From the NCBI GenBank assembly GCA_044225555.1, contig JBGAIM010000015.1:1-64000 (forward strand): a DNA stretch of 64,000 nucleotides, written 5' to 3'. Positions within the stretch are counted from its first letter, which is position 1; the number at the start of each line of letters is the position of its first letter. Of this stretch, positions 44,248 to 53,817 are shown piece after piece. A model generated the notes under the pieces. The model was not told where the DNA came from. It worked only from the letters and a program-made list of their open reading frames with translations, and did no database searches. The translations under genes were made by a program, and so were the position numbers. This DNA is from JADLHS01 sp044225555. GTDB lineage: Bacteria; Verrucomicrobiota; Verrucomicrobiia; Limisphaerales; JADLHS01.

Positions 44248-47029
44248 GCTTTTGTGTGGGTTGTAGGTGACGACGACGCGCCAGTTTCAGCCGACAAAAC
44301 GTGTCGGCGGCGCGTTGTCCAAATCGGAGAAGATGGCCGTGCAAACGATCCCAAAGACGGACGCCACGGCGAGGGACAAAACCGGCCGCCAACTCCATTG
44401 CCAACGGCCTGTGCCCGGAGCGTGCAACATTCTCGCGCAATTGCTGTTTGTCCGGCGTGAAGATGCGGATGCCACGCCGTCCGCGCGAAATGGTCACATA
44501 CCATTGCTGCGCGTTCGTCGCGGCCTTGACGGTGGAATCGGAGAACAGGACGTAGTCCACGGTCTTGCCTTGCGAGCCGTAGGACGTGACCGCGTAACCG
44601 GGCAGAAACTCTCGGAAACTTTTGTCCAGGACGCGGCCATCGGTGAGTTCAACTCCGCCATCTGGGCGAACCGACTTTGCAGTGACAAGTTCGCCATTCG
44701 TGACACGACCGCCTGAAACCAACTTGCGATTCGCTTTGAGATGAAGCCGGTCGCCTTGTGCGACCGAGATTTCGCGCGGGAGATAAACTGTAACGTGATC
44801 CAGGACTTTATTTGAAACGGTGATGAACTTCCCGCCGACTTCGACGAGCACGCTCGATTTCAAAATGCCCGCCAGCTTTCCTTTTGCGCCAGGTTCAGCT
44901 TCGCGCACTTTCTGATTGAAGACGACGACTGCATTAGGCGGATAGAATCGTTCATCCCGTTTCTGCGCGTTCGTCAGGTCGAGTTTGTCCAACACTTGAA
45001 CCGTTGTGTCGTTTGCGCCGAGCAGCCCTTTGCCTTTGAGTGCATCGCGGACGCGCGAGTTGACCCGATGCACTTCGCCCCAAGTCTGCGAGACGACGAC
45101 CGCCGAGGCGTTTTGCTCCGCGAGCCGGAGATATTCTTCCGCCAGCTTGTCGGCTTGATTGCCCAATCCGCACGCCACCACCGCGCCCATCTTGTCGAGG
45201 CGTTCAAACGATTCGCTCAACTTGCCCGCCGCCGCTGATTCGACTGCGTTCCGATACTCCTTGATGCGTGTGCGCTCATCGGCGTCTTTGCCAAGCGCCG
45301 GGTCTTGCCGGCGAATCTTGTGCAACTCAACTGGCCTGACGCCGGAGTGACGCTCAATTGCCAGCAACGCATCCGAAGCCTCAACCGCTCCGTGCTGCCG
45401 CGTGTCGCCCGACAGAATCAGCCGGGCATTCCGCTCGCGCACCAGCCGCATCAATTCGAGCATTTGCCGTCCGCCGATTTGCCCCGCTTCGTCCACGACG
45501 ACGACCGCGCGTTCGGCCAGTTCGCGCTTGAGGATGAAATTCGCAACCGTAGAGGGTGACGGAAATCCCGCCTTCTCCATTTCCACGACTTGCTGACGCT
45601 GCGGCGCGAGAACAACCACGCGCCGGCCAGACTCCCGAAGTTGTTCGACCAGCTCGTGCAGGACAAAACTTTTGCCCGTGCCAGCGCCGCCGCGAAACAC
45701 GGACACGGTATTTATGGACGAGAGCAAAGCATCGAGCGCCCGGCGTTGTTCATCATCCAGTTTTGGATCTGCTGGACGCGGGTTGGCAATCAGCGGCCAG
45801 GCATCGCCCACGCCTTCTTTTGCGGTCTGAACGATTTCCCATTCGCGCAGCAGAACTTCGCGCAACGTAACCGCGCCGGGACGCTCCTCGTCTCGTATGT
45901 AGCCGCGCCGCTGGGTGAAATCTGTGAGTTCGGAAACAGAAAAGCCTTCGCCCCGTGCCCGGCCCAATGCTTCCTGCCACAACTGACATTCGAGCACGAC
46001 CGAGTTTCGGTCGAACAAATGCTCCTCTGCCCATTGGACGGCCTCGCTGACCGTGACGGACTTTTTCTCATTCAATTGATTGCCCGGCAGTTTGGGAAGC
46101 TGGCGCAGGGAAGCGCGTTCAGCTTCACTCAACTGCACTTCCCACAGCGTCAGCAATTCCGCGCGGCTCAAATCCTTTTGCTTCCGGCTTCGTTCTGCCG
46201 TGGCGAGTTGAGCGCGCAAGGCTTGGAAATTTGCGCCAGCGAGTTCCGGTTTTTCCGCGAGCAGTTTGGCGAGAGCTTCGTCAATCTGCGTGTGCCGTTT
46301 TGAAAACCGTTCACACAGTTGTTCGGAGACGCCTTCAACTTCAAAGTCGCCTCGCACGCGATTGCGAATCCGGTAGCCGAAGCCCCGCAATTCGCGGGTG
46401 AGTTCGTGGTAATAGGCGTTCTCGGCAAACTTTCTGGAGCGCAGTAGCTCGTGATTCTGGAGCGCCTTCCAGCGATTCTCCACCGCATCGAACGTCGCGT
46501 TGAAAACAATGCAGTGCGTGTGCAGGTGCGGATCAAGCGTGCGCGACGTGTCATGCGTGAACAGGGCGGCGGCAAAGTTGCCGGTCAAACGGTCGCTCTG
46601 CGCCCCACCAACTCGAACGCGCGTTGCCGTGAATGCCTCGAACTCTCGCAGCGCCAACCGCACGGCGCGGTTGTGTGCGTCAAGGATTCGTTCGTCCTTG
46701 CCGAGGAATCCCGCAATCGAAACCGACTTCGGCGGGGAGAAAGTGAAGTCGAAGAATATCCGCCGATTGGCCGCGTTCTCTCCGCTTTCCGTCCGCGTTG
46801 TGTTCAGTCGTTGCGTCAACGTCTCGCCGGAAGACGGATGCTGATTTTCGCACAGTCGCAGAAAATCTTCGGCGTGGACCTTCCCGGCGAGTCCGAGTCG
46901 CGCCGCGCCCAACCCAATCCACTCGCCGGCGACGCGCTGGCCTTCATCGTAGTAATCGCCAACCGCCAGATGTTCCTCGAAGTATTCCTCTGCGTTCTTG
47001 AGGTTGTATTGCGTCTTGGCCGTGACCAC
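44213..47029 (-). CDS. MobF (TrwC/TraI-like) conjugative relaxase-helicase
   Basis: 938 aa. The relaxase domain is residues about 1-300: tyrosines at 16, 26 and 27 (GDYYDEG) include the likely nicking Tyr, FTFSPPKSVSI is typical, and the metal-binding three-His motif is DPHLHTHCIVFN at 166-177. The RecD2-type 5'-3' helicase follows, with Walker A GGAGTGKS at 447-454, DEAG at 513-516 and the C-terminal YGSQGKTVDYVLF and WYVTISRGRRGI. It nicks oriT and unwinds the transferred strand. The GTG start at 47029 is supported by a decayed second copy near 56333 that keeps the same codons. A conserved 12-codon ORF precedes it. Confidence 0.93.
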   Translation of the reverse strand: MVTAKTQYNLKNAEEYFEEHLAVGDYYDEGQRVAGEWIGLGAARLGLAGKVHAEDFLRLCENQHPSSGETLTQRLNTTRTESGENAANRRIFFDFTFSPPKSVSIAGFLGKDERILDAHNRAVRLALREFEAFTATRVRVGGAQSDRLTGNFAAALFTHDTSRTLDPHLHTHCIVFNATFDAVENRWKALQNHELLRSRKFAENAYYHELTRELRGFGYRIRNRVRGDFEVEGVSEQLCERFSKRHTQIDEALAKLLAEKPELAGANFQALRAQLATAERSRKQKDLSRAELLTLWEVQLSEAERASLRQLPKLPGNQLNEKKSVTVSEAVQWAEEHLFDRNSVVLECQLWQEALGRARGEGFSVSELTDFTQRRGYIRDEERPGAVTLREVLLREWEIVQTAKEGVGDAWPLIANPRPADPKLDDEQRRALDALLSSINTVSVFRGGAGTGKSFVLHELVEQLRESGRRVVVLAPQRQQVVEMEKAGFPSPSTVANFILKRELAERAVVVVDEAGQIGGRQMLELMRLVRERNARLILSGDTRQHGAVEASDALLAIERHSGVRPVELHKIRRQDPALGKDADERTRIKEYRNAVESAAAGKLSESFERLDKMGAVVACGLGNQADKLAEEYLRLAEQNASAVVVSQTWGEVHRVNSRVRDALKGKGLLGANDTTVQVLDKLDLTNAQKRDERFYPPNAVVVFNQKVREAEPGAKGKLAGILKSSVLVEVGGKFITVSNKVLDHVTVYLPREISVAQGDRLHLKANRKLVSGGRVTNGELVTAKSVRPDGGVELTDGRVLDKSFREFLPGYAVTSYGSQGKTVDYVLFSDSTVKAATNAQQWYVTISRGRRGIRIFTPDKQQLRENVARSGHRPLAMELAAGFVPRRGVRLWDRLHGHLLRFGQRAADTFCRLKLARRRHLQPTQKHEHKNTRMLVE

Positions 47030-47083
47030 ATCCGAACTCTACCAATGCAACCCGCTCAATTTGTGTAGCAGATACATCTTCGC
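47006..47083. repeat. Imperfect direct repeat, copy A (relaxase 5' end and leader)
   Basis: 78 bases covering the relaxase start and its leader. Compared with 56311-56388 it shares 15 identical bases around the GTG (47015-47029) and 24 bases with one mismatch (47060-47083, TTTGTGTAGC-A/T-GATACATC), with the same spacing give or take one base. The two copies bracket the heavy-metal cassette. Confidence 0.75.
47039..47077 (-). CDS. Possible 12-codon leader peptide before the relaxase
   Basis: Reads MYLLHKLSGLHW-stop and ends nine bases before the relaxase GTG. The decayed copy at 56344-56382 reads MYQLHKMRGQSV-stop with the same length and stop position. Identity in M, Y, L, H, K and G suggests the frame was kept, but the high DNA identity of the first half could also reflect a cis element. 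Confidence 0.35.
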   Translation of the reverse strand: MYLLHKLSGLHW

Positions 47084-47115
47084 GGCGCGTTTGCCGGTTC
47101 AACCGATTGATTGAC

Positions 47116-48339
47116 TCACCGCGAGGAAGGCTCGCTCCCCAACCGTAAAACCAGCACCGCTCCCGCCATAAATAGAACCGCGCTGTATCCGAACGCCACG
47201 CTCGTTCCAAACGCCGTCCACAACGTCCCAACCATGATGCTTGATGTGAAGTCGCCAATGCCGTTGACAGTCGCCAGCATGCCGAACGCCATGCCGTGAT
47301 GTTCTTCGCCCACGAGTTCGGCGCAGAATGAATCTTCGAGGGTTTCCTCAATCGCCACATACACGCCGCCAAAAATGAAAATTGCGCCCAGCGTCCAGAC
47401 TGTGAGCGGCAGAAAAATGATTGCGAGCGCCATCACCGCTGCTAGGGCGTAGCCGGTCGCGAGCACCAGATTCTTGCGGAAGCGATCAGCCATCCACCCT
47501 GCGATGAATGCAAAACCCGCGTAAAAGACGTTGTGCAGCACATAGAGTCCGACGGCAATGCTCGCCGCCTTGGTCGCACCCAACTCGGGCGTGAGCTTTT
47601 GCGTCGCTAACAGGATCAGCAGCGTGTGGGCGAAATCACCTGCGCCGAACAGGCCAACGGCGACTAGGAATTTGCGGAACGACGGCGGCAGCATCCGCAG
47701 CCGCTCGCCAAATGAAACGTGCGGCACAGGTTTGCGATCTTTCTCGCGCGCCACAAATGCGATGAGCACCACGGCGATCAGGCTCGGAATGAGCGTCACC
47801 GCAAAGAGTGTCGGATAATGATGATTGAACGCTCCGAGTAGGAAGAATGCTGTCGCCGGGCCGACGATTGCGCCCAGCGTGTCCATCATCCGCTCGAAGC
47901 CGAACGCGCGACCGTAAGTTTCCTTTGTTACCGAACCCGCCAACAGCGCCTTGCGCACCGGCGTTCGCACACCACGACCGAGCCACGCGCACGAGCGCGC
48001 GATGAGCACATGCCACGCACTTGTCGCCAGTCCAAAAGCCGCTGTGCCAAGCGCGGTCACGATGTAGCCCGCGACCGCGATGGGCTTCCGCCGTTGCAGT
48101 CTGTCGGTGTAGTAGCCGCTCGCCATTTTGGCGAAGCTCGACAAGCCGTCGGAAACGCCCTCAATCAAGCCGACCCAAAACGCCGCGACGCCCATCGTCG
48201 CGAGAAACGCGGGCATCACCGTCGTCGCCATCTCGTGCGACCAATCGCTGAACAAGCTCGCTAGCCCGATGCCAAGGACGGTGCGGTTCAGCCAGCGCCC
48301 CCGCTTGGCGTTTTCGTGGGATTTCTGCCCGGCGCTCAT
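47116..48339 (-). CDS. Major facilitator superfamily transporter
   Basis: About 407 aa, 12 hydrophobic segments. It starts at MSAGQKSHENAKRG (48339), one base after the stop of the RND gene (TGA-C-ATG); the longer start at 48387 overlaps that gene by 47 bases. The loop 2-3 motif is present in degenerate form (GYYTDRLQRRKPIA), and WLGRGVRTPVRKALLAGSVT is typical of MFS permeases seen in metal and arsenic clusters. It is the last gene of the metal operon, so it may export a metal complex or metalloid, but the substrate is unknown. Confidence 0.85.
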   Translation of the reverse strand: MSAGQKSHENAKRGRWLNRTVLGIGLASLFSDWSHEMATTVMPAFLATMGVAAFWVGLIEGVSDGLSSFAKMASGYYTDRLQRRKPIAVAGYIVTALGTAAFGLATSAWHVLIARSCAWLGRGVRTPVRKALLAGSVTKETYGRAFGFERMMDTLGAIVGPATAFFLLGAFNHHYPTLFAVTLIPSLIAVVLIAFVAREKDRKPVPHVSFGERLRMLPPSFRKFLVAVGLFGAGDFAHTLLILLATQKLTPELGATKAASIAVGLYVLHNVFYAGFAFIAGWMADRFRKNLVLATGYALAAVMALAIIFLPLTVWTLGAIFIFGGVYVAIEETLEDSFCAELVGEEHHGMAFGMLATVNGIGDFTSSIMVGTLWTAFGTSVAFGYSAVLFMAGAVLVLRLGSEPSSR

Positions 48340-48340
48340 G

Positions 48341-51300
48341 TCAGGCAAGACGATCCGTCCCACCTTGGACTTTCTCAAATCTTCCAAAGCGCAATGCGAG
48401 AGTTGGCAGCACGATTAAATTCAGCACCGTCGAAGTGAGCAACCCGCCGAGAATGACAATCGCCATCGGGCCTTCGATTTCCCGACCGGCTTCTCCGCTG
48501 CCAATGGCCAGCGGCAACAAGCCGAGCGCCGTGACTAAAGCCGTCATCAGAATTGGAATGAGACGTTCTCCAGCACCACGCACAGCGGTAGCGGCGTTCC
48601 ACAATTGACCTTCGTCGCGCACGAGATGTTCGTAGTGGGAAAGCAACATGATGCCGTTTCTGGTTGTGATGCCAAAGAGAGTCACGAATCCCACGAGCGA
48701 ACCCATCGTCAGTCCGCCTTCGCCGAACAGCCTCGTGAAATAAACCGCCAGCACTCCGCCCACGAGCGCGAATGGCAGGTTGGCCAACACAAGGGTGACA
48801 TTCCGCCAATTGCCGATGACAATGTAGAGCAGAATCAATATGCCGACACTCGCGATGGCGGAGTGCAGGAACAATTGTCGCGACGCGACGCGCTCCGCCT
48901 CGGCCGCTCCGCCGAATTCGAGATACACGCCGCGCGGCAGATTCATCTTGGTCGCGAAGACTCGTTTTGCCTCGGCGACAAACGAAGACACGTCACGTCC
49001 GACTGGATGGCACGTCACGGTCTGCCGCCGTCGTGCGCCATCGTGCAGGATTGAAAACCGTCCGTTGGCGTGTTCGATGTCCGCGAGTTCGCGCAGCGGC
49101 ACGCGCAGACCGGAAGCGTTTCGCAGCAACAGCCCGCCGACGGCTGCGGTGTCGCGCCGGTGTTCTGCGTCCAAGATCACCGCCACGTCCGCGACCTTGC
49201 TGCTTTCATAGACTTGGGCCACAACACTGCCTTGGTAGGCGGTCTGGATGGCATCAAGCACTTCCACCGGACGAAAACCAAGTTCCATCATCCGCTCGTT
49301 GTCCAGTCGCACCGAGAGTTGTGGCGCTCCGGGCGGCGACTTCAATTGCACGTCGGCAGCACCGGGAATTCCGGCCAGCATATTCGCCACCTGACGCGCC
49401 GTGGCATCGAGCGTGTCGAGATTGTCGCCGAAGATGTCCACCACCACCGGCGCGGTTTCACCACTGATGCTTTCACCAATTCGGTCGCCGAGAAATGTCA
49501 TGACCTCGAACTGGATACCGGGAATGTTTTCCAACACGGCACGGATTTCGCCCGATACTTTTTCTTCCTCACTTGCAGGGAGCTTTTTTAGTTCGACATG
49601 GAACTCGCAACGATGCGTTCCCCAAGGGTCTTCACCTTGCTCGGCGCGACCAGCTTGTTGCTCGACGGTTTCAATGTGCGGGTTTTGAAGCAGCGCGTCG
49701 GAAACTTGTTTGCCGATGCGCAGCATTTCCGACAGAGACGTTCCGGGAGCGGCGGATACCTGCAACACAAAATGGCCTTCGCGAAATTCCGGCAGGAATT
49801 CACCGCCAAGGAACGGCAGGCGCGACAGGGTCAGGACGCACAACACGGCCACTGTGCCGATGACCACGCGGGGACGTTGCGAAACCAGGTTGAGCAAACG
49901 CTCATAGCGGTGGCGCAACCAGCCTTGCAATCTTGGCGGGGTTTCCTTGCCCGCGCCGTTGCGGAAGAAGAAATACGTCATGGCTGGCGTCACCGTGAGC
50001 GCGACCAGCAAGGAGGCCAGAATCGCGAGAATGTAACTCATCGCCAGCGGTGCGAAGAAGCTGCCTTGCAAACCGGTGAGCGTCAGCACCGGCACAAACA
50101 CCAGCACCACGATGAAGGTCGCATAAACCACCGCGCTTCGGACTTCGAGTGAGGCATTCAGAATCACGTCCAAGACCGGGCGCGGCTGTGCGAGCGTTTG
50201 ATTTTCCCGCAACCGGCGCAGGATGTTTTCCACGTCAATGATCGCATCATCCACCACCTCGCCAATGGCGATGGCCAGCCCGCCGAGTGTGATGGTGTTG
50301 AGCGAAACTCCAAGCCGGTCGAGCGTCAAAATCGCTGCGAGCAGCGAAAGCGGGATCGCCGTCAACGAGATGAGCGCCGTGCGAAAATGACCGAGGAACA
50401 AGAACAACACCACCGCCACGAGCAGCGCTCCCAACAGCAGTGAATGGCTGATGTTGGCCAGCGAGGTTTCGATGAATGTCGCCGGGCGATGCAGGCGCGG
50501 ATACACCTTGATGCCTTCGCGCTCGAACACCGGCTTCAATCCGTCCAGCGCCGCTTCGAGCGCCGTCGTGACTTCCATCGTATTCGCTCCGTATTGGCTC
50601 GCCATCGTGAGCAGGACGCCCGGACGCCCCATGATGAGTGCATCGCCAAACTTCGGCTCTGCGCCTTGCCGCACGGTCGCAACTTCTTTCAACCGCACGG
50701 GCACGCCGTTGCTGCTCGTGGCGACGATGACGTTCGCCAGTTGCGCCGCCGTGAGCGACTGGCCTTCCGTTTGCATGACGACGCGCTGCACTTCGTTTTC
50801 AATGAATCCTGCACCGCGCACGCCACTCGCGAGCCGCGCCGCATTGAGGACATCGGAAATCGCGAGGTCATGCGTGACCAACAAGTCAGGATGGACCTGC
50901 ACCTGCCATTGGCGGACTTCGCCGCCGAACGCGCTGCACTTCGCCACGCCCGGCACGGCGAGCAAACGCGGCTTGAGCGTCCAGTCCGCGAACGTCCGCA
51001 ATTCCATCGGCGAAAGTTTATCGCTCACCAGACCGATCTTGAGCAAATCCATCGTGGCGGAAACCAGCGCCGACATCTTCGGCGCTTTTACCCCGGCGGG
51101 CAGCGTGCCGGAAAGTTCCGCGAGTTTCTCCGCGACGAGCTGGCGGGCGGGCAGAATCTCCGTTCCATCCTTGAACATCACCGTGATGACGGAAAGTCCC
51201 TGAATGGATTCCGAGCGGAGAGATTCCAGATTGCCGAGTCCGTTGATGGCGGTTTCGACGGGCCGCGTAACGAGTGTTTCCACCTGTTCCGGCGCAAGGC

Positions 51301-51463
51301 CGGGGGCTTCGGTTTGAATCGTCACTTGTGGCGGGACAAAATTGGGAAACACGTCGAGCTTGGCATGGGCGGCGACGTAGATGCCGTAAACCAAAACGAG
51401 GCACGCCAGCGAGATGACAATGCCACGAAACCGGAGCGAGAATTTGACGAGAGCTTGAAGCAT
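48341..51463 (-). CDS. Heavy-metal RND efflux permease (CusA/CzcA family)
   Basis: 1040 aa, full length. HME-type features: VFPNFVPPQVTIQTEAPGLA, VETLVTRPVETAINGLGN, the TM4 signature AIGEVVDDAIIDVENILRRL with the proton-relay acids, and the periplasmic pore region GEFLPEFREGHFVLQVSAAP. It pumps mono- or divalent metal ions out of the periplasm or cytoplasm with its adaptor and outer-membrane duct, encoded just upstream. The TM4 motif matches neither classical CzcA nor classical CusA exactly, so the metal (Cu, Ag, Zn, Co, Cd or Ni) is undecided. Confidence 0.93.
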   Translation of the reverse strand: MLQALVKFSLRFRGIVISLACLVLVYGIYVAAHAKLDVFPNFVPPQVTIQTEAPGLAPEQVETLVTRPVETAINGLGNLESLRSESIQGLSVITVMFKDGTEILPARQLVAEKLAELSGTLPAGVKAPKMSALVSATMDLLKIGLVSDKLSPMELRTFADWTLKPRLLAVPGVAKCSAFGGEVRQWQVQVHPDLLVTHDLAISDVLNAARLASGVRGAGFIENEVQRVVMQTEGQSLTAAQLANVIVATSSNGVPVRLKEVATVRQGAEPKFGDALIMGRPGVLLTMASQYGANTMEVTTALEAALDGLKPVFEREGIKVYPRLHRPATFIETSLANISHSLLLGALLVAVVLFLFLGHFRTALISLTAIPLSLLAAILTLDRLGVSLNTITLGGLAIAIGEVVDDAIIDVENILRRLRENQTLAQPRPVLDVILNASLEVRSAVVYATFIVVLVFVPVLTLTGLQGSFFAPLAMSYILAILASLLVALTVTPAMTYFFFRNGAGKETPPRLQGWLRHRYERLLNLVSQRPRVVIGTVAVLCVLTLSRLPFLGGEFLPEFREGHFVLQVSAAPGTSLSEMLRIGKQVSDALLQNPHIETVEQQAGRAEQGEDPWGTHRCEFHVELKKLPASEEEKVSGEIRAVLENIPGIQFEVMTFLGDRIGESISGETAPVVVDIFGDNLDTLDATARQVANMLAGIPGAADVQLKSPPGAPQLSVRLDNERMMELGFRPVEVLDAIQTAYQGSVVAQVYESSKVADVAVILDAEHRRDTAAVGGLLLRNASGLRVPLRELADIEHANGRFSILHDGARRRQTVTCHPVGRDVSSFVAEAKRVFATKMNLPRGVYLEFGGAAEAERVASRQLFLHSAIASVGILILLYIVIGNWRNVTLVLANLPFALVGGVLAVYFTRLFGEGGLTMGSLVGFVTLFGITTRNGIMLLSHYEHLVRDEGQLWNAATAVRGAGERLIPILMTALVTALGLLPLAIGSGEAGREIEGPMAIVILGGLLTSTVLNLIVLPTLALRFGRFEKVQGGTDRLA

Positions 51464-51478
51464 GAGGATGGTATCGCG

Positions 51479-52435
51479 CTACTCTCCGCCCGCGCCCTTG
51501 AGTTCTTCCGACAATAATTGTTGTGCGCCGGTCATGACGACGCGGTCGTCCGCCGCCAGACCGTTGATGACGAAAACCCCGTCACGCTGCGATTTGGCCG
51601 TCTCAATTCGTTTGCGCTCAAACACCGTGTCGCCCGTTTGCACAAAAACAAAAAGGCCGTTTTCGTATTGCACGATTGCCTTGCGCGGCAGGCGAAATCC
51701 TCTTTGCGCCGCGCCGTCCAGCACCAGCCACGCGGCGAGCGTTGTTCCGGGTGGCGGGGCATGATCGCGAATCAAGGCAAGGAACGCCTGTCCTTGGGCC
51801 TGTGGATCGGTGGTCGGCGCAGGCCCGAGCAATTCTGCGTCCCGCGCCGTGGCATCGCCGGTCAGCGGTGCAATGCGTATGGCTCGTGGTTCGGCGGGCA
51901 AGGTTTCACCCGCCGGTAAATCCACGCGCACCAGCGCGGCTTCCTGCGCAAGCAAAGTGCGCGTCAACGCGGCAAGATCGGTGCGGGAAGTGAACGGCTT
52001 GCCCCAGCCCGCGAGCAGACGCGCCTTAACGGATTCCAACGCAGCCTGATCGCGCTTCATCGCAGCCTCGGCGGTTTCCAAAGCGCGGGGCGCGGTGTTT
52101 TCCCCGAGAGATTTCAGCCGTTCAAATTCTTTTGCCGACGCGGCCAGGCTCGACTGCGCCGTTTCAAGCTCCGCGAGCAAAGTCGCCAGCGGCGAAACGT
52201 CCAGCACGCGGGCAAACGCCTTCGCTTCGGGCTTCAGTTCAGCCGCTTCGGGTTTGGCGACCACCAAACCGGCGCTGGCCTGTTGCTCCTTGCTCAGGTG
52301 CAATCCGGCTTCATGTTGTTCCGTGGCGGCAGCCGGTTTTTCGTTCGGCGCAAATTGCGAGTGGCGCAAGGCAAACCAAATCGTCGTCGCGCCGACAACA
52401 AAACCGAACAGGATTCCGGGAATGAGCTTTTTCAT
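51479..52435 (-). CDS. Metal efflux periplasmic adaptor (CusB/CzcB-like, short)
   Basis: 318 aa, shorter than usual CusB. An N-terminal membrane anchor (IPGILFGFVVGATTIWFALR) is followed by an adaptor region starting GLHLSKEQQASAGLVVAKPE, an alpha-hairpin (about 85-145) and a C-terminal domain with FRLPRKAIVQYENGLFVFVQ and GLAADDRVVMTGAQQLLSEE. The N-terminal metal-binding extension of CusB is missing. It overlaps the TolC-like gene by ATGA and lies 15 bases before the pump gene. Confidence 0.85.
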   Translation of the reverse strand: MKKLIPGILFGFVVGATTIWFALRHSQFAPNEKPAAATEQHEAGLHLSKEQQASAGLVVAKPEAAELKPEAKAFARVLDVSPLATLLAELETAQSSLAASAKEFERLKSLGENTAPRALETAEAAMKRDQAALESVKARLLAGWGKPFTSRTDLAALTRTLLAQEAALVRVDLPAGETLPAEPRAIRIAPLTGDATARDAELLGPAPTTDPQAQGQAFLALIRDHAPPPGTTLAAWLVLDGAAQRGFRLPRKAIVQYENGLFVFVQTGDTVFERKRIETAKSQRDGVFVINGLAADDRVVMTGAQQLLSEELKGAGGE

Positions 52436-53817
52436 GGGTGATGAGTTGAGGTCGGTGGTGCGAGCAACGAGGTCGGCAGTTCGAGCGGGCTTTGCAACGC
52501 CGCTTCCAGGGTGGTGACGGCTTGCTGCGCTTTCATTCGGGCATCCAGTTGCGCCAGCGCCGCCGTCGCGCTTTCGAGCTTCGCGGCGGCCACGGCCTGA
52601 CTCGAAACTTCGCCCGCCTTGAACATTTCCACCGTGACGCGCTCCTGTTTTTGTGACTGCTCCATCAACCCGGCGGCTGCGGCAAACTTTTGCCGCGCGT
52701 TCTCGCTGCCCGCGAGCGCAATTTCGATTTCGCCAAATACGCGCGCTTGCAACGCATTAAACTTCGCGGCGGATTCTTTGCGTCGCGCCTCGGCTTCGGC
52801 GATTGGTCCGCGATTGTGATTCAGAATCGGCAACTCCATGCTCAAACCGACGCCCCACTTGTCGCTGCCTTGATCGAATTCGTAGCCGGGATTCAGATGA
52901 ACGTCAGGATACTGTTTGGCGATTTCAAGCTGGAGCGCGGACTCGCTCGCCGCATAGTCAGCCAGCGCGCCGAGAATGTCGGTGCGATTGAACAGCGCGC
53001 GACGGCGAGCATCGGCGGCGGGCAATTCCGGCGGCTGAGTGAACGCCTCAAAGGAAATCGTAAGCACGTCGAGGGCACGCGACGGCAGTCCGATGACGCC
53101 TGCTAGTTGCACGCGGGCTTGCGCGCGGCGGCTTTGGGCATCCAACCACGCCAGCCGGGTTTGTTCCAGCGCGATGCGTTCCCGTGTGACTTCCGCCGGA
53201 GTGATGCCGCCCGCCGCCTGTTCCTTTTCGAGAAGGCGGACAATGGATTCCTGCGCGGTCTGTTGCTCCCGCAAGAGGGATTCGCTTTCCTGTGCCGCCC
53301 ACAGTTCGAGCATCGCGCGACGCAATCGCACACGAATGTCCCACGCGGCAGTAGCCAGTCCAAAACGCGCCGCATCGGACAAATGTTGCGCCTGCGCACG
53401 GCGATAACCGCGCTTGCCCGCCGTCTCAATCGGCACGTCGAGGCTGGCCGTGACCAGCCACGGTGAAGGCACGGCGGTCGTGGTGTTATAGACCGGGCTG
53501 ACGCTGACGGTCGGGTTCGGGCGCTGTGCCGCCGTGATTTTTCCAGCGGCAACAGAGTCGTAATTGGCGCGAGCAACCGCGAGATCGGGATTGAAGTAAA
53601 AGGCGGCGAGCGTGAGGGTTTCCAAATCCCAGACGGGCGGCGGCCAGGTTTGGAAGACGCGATGCAGATTGGTTTCGGTGTATTGACGCAACGATTCATC
53701 GGCGAGCGCGCGTTGCTCAAAGCGCGCGGCGTTGTCCTGCGCTGAAATCGGCTGCGGCTTGAACCGAACGCAACCTGTTAACGCAAGGCAGGCAATGACG
53801 ATGATCCCCATTCTCAT
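52432..53817 (-). CDS. Metal efflux outer-membrane protein (CusC/CzcC, TolC family)
   Basis: 461 aa with a lipobox LALTGCVRFKPQ. Two TolC-type repeats: LTLAAFYFNPDLAVARANYD and LQLEIAKQYPDVHLNPGYEF with GVGLSMELPILNHNRGPIAE, which is the typical CzcC strand signature. It forms the outer-membrane duct of the metal pump. ATGA overlaps on both sides (with the sensor kinase upstream and the adaptor downstream) show tight translational coupling. Confidence 0.92.
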   Translation of the reverse strand: MRMGIIVIACLALTGCVRFKPQPISAQDNAARFEQRALADESLRQYTETNLHRVFQTWPPPVWDLETLTLAAFYFNPDLAVARANYDSVAAGKITAAQRPNPTVSVSPVYNTTTAVPSPWLVTASLDVPIETAGKRGYRRAQAQHLSDAARFGLATAAWDIRVRLRRAMLELWAAQESESLLREQQTAQESIVRLLEKEQAAGGITPAEVTRERIALEQTRLAWLDAQSRRAQARVQLAGVIGLPSRALDVLTISFEAFTQPPELPAADARRRALFNRTDILGALADYAASESALQLEIAKQYPDVHLNPGYEFDQGSDKWGVGLSMELPILNHNRGPIAEAEARRKESAAKFNALQARVFGEIEIALAGSENARQKFAAAAGLMEQSQKQERVTVEMFKAGEVSSQAVAAAKLESATAALAQLDARMKAQQAVTTLEAALQSPLELPTSLLAPPTSTHHP

